From contig NZ_JABBNU010000013.1 in NCBI RefSeq assembly GCF_012926615.1, forward strand, positions 62,001 through 126,000: DNA of 64,000 nucleotides, written 5' to 3'. The stretch's first letter is position 1. Each line of letters starts with the position of its first letter. The position numbers and the translations under genes are program-made. Under the pieces are notes generated by a model that did no database searches, was not told where the DNA came from, and saw nothing but the letters and a program-made list of their open reading frames with translations. This stretch comes from Marinigracilibium pacificum. Lineage in GTDB: Bacteria > Bacteroidota > Bacteroidia > Cytophagales > Cyclobacteriaceae. Shown here one piece after another: positions 63,797 to 64,000 of the stretch.

Positions 63797-64000
63797 TTAT
63801 TTAGATAAGATTTGAACAGGTCTGTTTAAACTCTCTTCAAGCGATATTAAAGTCTCAGTTCTTTCGATTCCATCAACTTTCTGGATCTTATCGTGTAACA
63901 CCTCTCTAAGGTGATTTGTGTCTTTACAAAATAACTTTACAAATATACTGTAGTTACCTGTAGTGTAGTGAATAGATGCTATCTCCGGAATATCCTTTAG
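63797..64000 (-). CDS. Lrp/AsnC-family transcription regulator, C-terminal end (cut by window edge)
   Basis: The last 67 codons are visible. The translation includes IASIHYTTGNYSIFVKLFCK and KVDGIERTETLISLEESLNR, the RAM ligand-binding/oligomerisation domain of Lrp/AsnC proteins (TG-Y, GIERTET). The helix-turn-helix part lies beyond the window. It is on the same strand as, and upstream of, sufB; whether it regulates it is unknown. Confidence 0.85.
   Translation of the reverse strand, partial: LKDIPEIASIHYTTGNYSIFVKLFCKDTNHLREVLHDKIQKVDGIERTETLISLEESLNRPVQILSK

Overview
This window reads as a piece of a Bacteroidota chromosome, most likely from the Cytophagales/Flavobacteria side; I do not try to name a genus. 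The base composition is AT-rich. Promoter-like sites fit the Bacteroidetes pattern (TTTG, about 19 bp, TAnnTTTG). Genes typical of the phylum are present: SprB-type repeats, a type IX secretion (T9SS) C-terminal sorting domain, a TonB-domain protein, DUF2147 and DUF6090-type proteins, an inward-rectifier K+ channel and a sufBCDSE operon.

Layout. 1-9979 is housekeeping: two tandem amidohydrolase-family genes (the first cut by the window edge, the second apparently lacking metal ligands), a secreted GH3 glycosidase/beta-lactamase-like fusion, proC, a class A penicillin-binding protein and a predicted outer-membrane protein. 10399-15459 holds a small secreted protein, three copies of a terminator-bearing repeat spaced 223-224 bp, a soluble multi-PAS histidine kinase and a TPR/lipoprotein pair. 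15678-23841 carries DUF2147, a K+-dependent membrane pyrophosphatase, folE with a 6-pyruvoyl-tetrahydropterin synthase/QueD-type gene, a CrtISO-like oxidoreductase, an assimilatory APS/PAPS reductase, a sugar epimerase and the K+ channel. 24401-25744 is a Nal1-like trypsin-fold peptidase followed by a stand-alone copy of its own N-terminal domain.

28384-55719 is the accessory heart of the window. A promoter at about 28302-28333 precedes eight tightly packed co-directional genes: a 1400-residue SprB-repeat protein with a T9SS sorting domain, an outer-membrane barrel, two smaller secreted proteins, a 1466-residue secreted protein, an Fn3-like protein, an 1862-residue polymorphic toxin (Fn3-like N-terminus, central HELGH metallopeptidase, C-terminal PD-(D/E)XK-like nuclease) and an overlapping immunity gene. 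Behind it lies an array of orphan cassettes: a beheaded ADP-ribosyltransferase-like toxin end plus candidate immunity gene, a second toxin stump overlapping a three-helix membrane protein, lipoproteins, and an Imm11-like/W-repeat pair. The cassettes are punctuated by at least five related palindromic elements, one of which still carries a REP-associated tyrosine transposase (RAYT). A 68-bp exact copy of the 3' end of the right-flanking gene lies inside the array. I interpret the whole as a T9SS-linked polymorphic-toxin island with an immunity/toxin-stump archive shaped by recombination at RAYT-type repeats.

55960-64000 returns to conserved chromosome: a small secreted calycin-like protein, a DUF6090-type membrane protein, then on the minus strand sufB-sufC-sufD-sufS-sufE-DUF59-bacilliredoxin, and the end of an Lrp/AsnC regulator cut by the window edge. 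I saw no tRNA, rRNA, CRISPR array or phage structural genes.
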